DNA of 15,175 nt from CAZFIO01 sp964519585 (GTDB lineage Bacteria > Bacillota > Clostridia > Tissierellales > Tissierellaceae), in the NCBI GenBank assembly GCA_964519585.1, contig CAZFIO010000037.1, forward strand, positions 1-15,175, written 5' to 3'. The position numbers were made by a program, and so were the translations under genes. Within the stretch, counting starts at the first letter, position 1. The number at the start of each line of letters is the position of its first letter. This document shows, one piece after another, positions 14,114 to 15,175 of this stretch. The notes below the pieces were generated by a model. The model saw nothing but the letters and a program-made list of their open reading frames with translations, made no database searches and was not told the DNA's origin.

Positions 14114-15175
14114 AGATTTCTTTAATTGCTATAGAAACATCTATAAACTGAACTTCCCTAATGGGTTTGTTTTTCTTTAGTAAGCCTTCTACATCTTTTC
14201 TTTCTTCAAAGTTATTGGCGAAAAGAATGGCCAGAGGATAATCATCTTTATCTAAATAGGCCAGGGCAAATCTTTTCTCCTCCAAAGATCCCCTTATCAA
14301 GATTTTGTCCCAGCTTTTTGCATGGCCCAAGTATTCAAAAGTTTCATCATACTGATCAGTCCAAAAATATGGAATGGTCTTATATTCATTGGATTCTTTT
14401 TGCATAATATTCCTAGCTATTGAAATTCCTTGACTCCAGGCAGTTTCCCAGTGTTCTATATGGATTGAATTACCTCTATAGGGCCATATAGCTATATCTC
14501 CACCTGCATAAATATTAGGTAAAGATGTTTCTCCGTACTGATTTACACGGATACCACCTTCTGTATCAAGAGAATCTATCTCAAAGGATAAGTTAGGCTC
14601 TACCCCTACTGCTATAAGAACCATATCACATTTGATACTTTTTCCGTTTTTGCTTTTTATAGACTCTATATTCCCATTTTCATCCTTGATAAACTCCTTG
14701 GCTTCCTCATTATACAAAAAGTTTACCCCATGGTCTTGATGCATCTTTACAAAGTAATCAGACACTTCTTCACCAAGAACCTTGTCTAGGGGTTTTCCTG
14801 ACCGAACTAGAACTGAAACATTTTTACCCATTTGGTTAAAGGTTGAGGCAAACTCTAGCCCTATAAAACCTGTTCCAATTATAGCTACATTTTCAACATT
14901 TTTTGACCAATCCTTAATCTTCCTTGCATCTTGGAACTCTCTCAGATAAAAGATTCCTTTTGCATCATCACCATCTATACTTATCTTCCTCAGTTTTGAA
15001 CCTGTGCCTATGATAAGATGGTCATAGGGAATGGTTTCATTTTTTTGGGTTTTTACTGTCTTAGCCTTCCAATCTATAGAATCTACCCTGCTACTTAATC
15101 TTAGGTCAATATTATTGTCCTTGTAAAAATCTTCCTTCTTTAGAAGTGGAGGGTCTCTATCCTCAGCATCCATCA
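14112..15175 (-). CDS. FAD-dependent NAD(P)H oxidoreductase, AIF/rubredoxin-reductase-like (5' end missing)
   Basis: About 353 residues are present and the frame continues off the right edge, so the N-terminal FAD-binding GxGxxG (about 40 residues) is missing. Visible features, counted from the first codon at 15173, are DPPLLKKEDFY (about 7-17), the TGSKLRKI motif after the first FAD segment (about 57-64), and the NAD(P)H-binding GTGFIGLEFAS near residue 100. The second FAD-binding motif NIYAGGDIA is near 225, and IHIEHWETAWSQG follows (about 238-250). The last 80 residues form the C-terminal domain of the AIF/ferredoxin-reductase type (GSLEEKRFALAYLDKD). Such enzymes pass electrons from NAD(P)H to small iron-sulfur carriers or reduce O2 or peroxide in anaerobes. 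No redox cysteine pair is visible, so it is not a thioredoxin- or CoA-disulfide reductase. The partner is unknown. Confidence 0.88.
   Translation of the reverse strand, partial: MDAEDRDPPLLKKEDFYKDNNIDLRLSSRVDSIDWKAKTVKTQKNETIPYDHLIIGTGSKLRKISIDGDDAKGIFYLREFQDARKIKDWSKNVENVAIIGTGFIGLEFASTFNQMGKNVSVLVRSGKPLDKVLGEEVSDYFVKMHQDHGVNFLYNEEAKEFIKDENGNIESIKSKNGKSIKCDMVLIAVGVEPNLSFEIDSLDTEGGIRVNQYGETSLPNIYAGGDIAIWPYRGNSIHIEHWETAWSQGISIARNIMQKESNEYKTIPYFWTDQYDETFEYLGHAKSWDKILIRGSLEEKRFALAYLDKDDYPLAILFANNFEERKDVEGLLKKNKPIREVQFIDVSIAIKEI

Overview
The window is AT-rich DNA with strong Shine-Dalgarno sites, long U-tract terminators, a T-box leader, and AGA/AGG and AAA codon preference. This points to a low-GC Gram-positive anaerobe of the Clostridia/Tissierellia type; that placement is inference from style and gene families. 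It contains no IS element, tRNA, rRNA, CRISPR array or phage gene. One 10-N assembly gap lies at 5383-5392.

Layout. Positions 1-2713 hold a possible C-terminal tail of a + strand gene, then three minus-strand genes: a GufA-type ZIP metal transporter, an SBF/ACR3-like (bile acid:sodium symporter family) transporter, and a small class I methyltransferase. The SBF transporter has a clean promoter whose start point is covered by a perfect TATACCCC-n3-GGGGTATA palindrome of the CsoR/CstR type.

Positions 2743-6919 form an all-minus-strand conflict/defence cluster. In transcription order it encodes a barnase-type RNase with a lipoprotein signal, its barstar inhibitor, McrB (DUF4357-containing N-terminal part plus AAA+ GTPase, split by the assembly gap), McrC (PD-(D/E)XK nuclease) and a small bacterial PH-domain protein, followed by a strong terminator. 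I see no terminator inside this run, so a single five-gene transcript is possible. Positions 7065-9896 hold a coiled-coil protein, MsrB and a secreted Ig-like/parallel beta-helix protein, also on the minus strand.

Positions 10182-12766 switch to the plus strand: a consensus promoter, a full T-box riboswitch, an NhaC-family transporter, then a free-standing B3/4-domain protein with its own likely promoter and a strong terminator. The T-box features (specifier read as AGG, and UGGC in the antiterminator bulge) point to tRNA-Arg, making the transporter a candidate arginine or related amino acid carrier.

Positions 12789-15175 return to the minus strand: a shortened CDF-like membrane protein lacking the usual metal ligands, a conserved coiled-coil protein of unknown function, and the C-terminal part of an AIF/rubredoxin-reductase-like FAD-NAD(P)H oxidoreductase that runs off the right edge.
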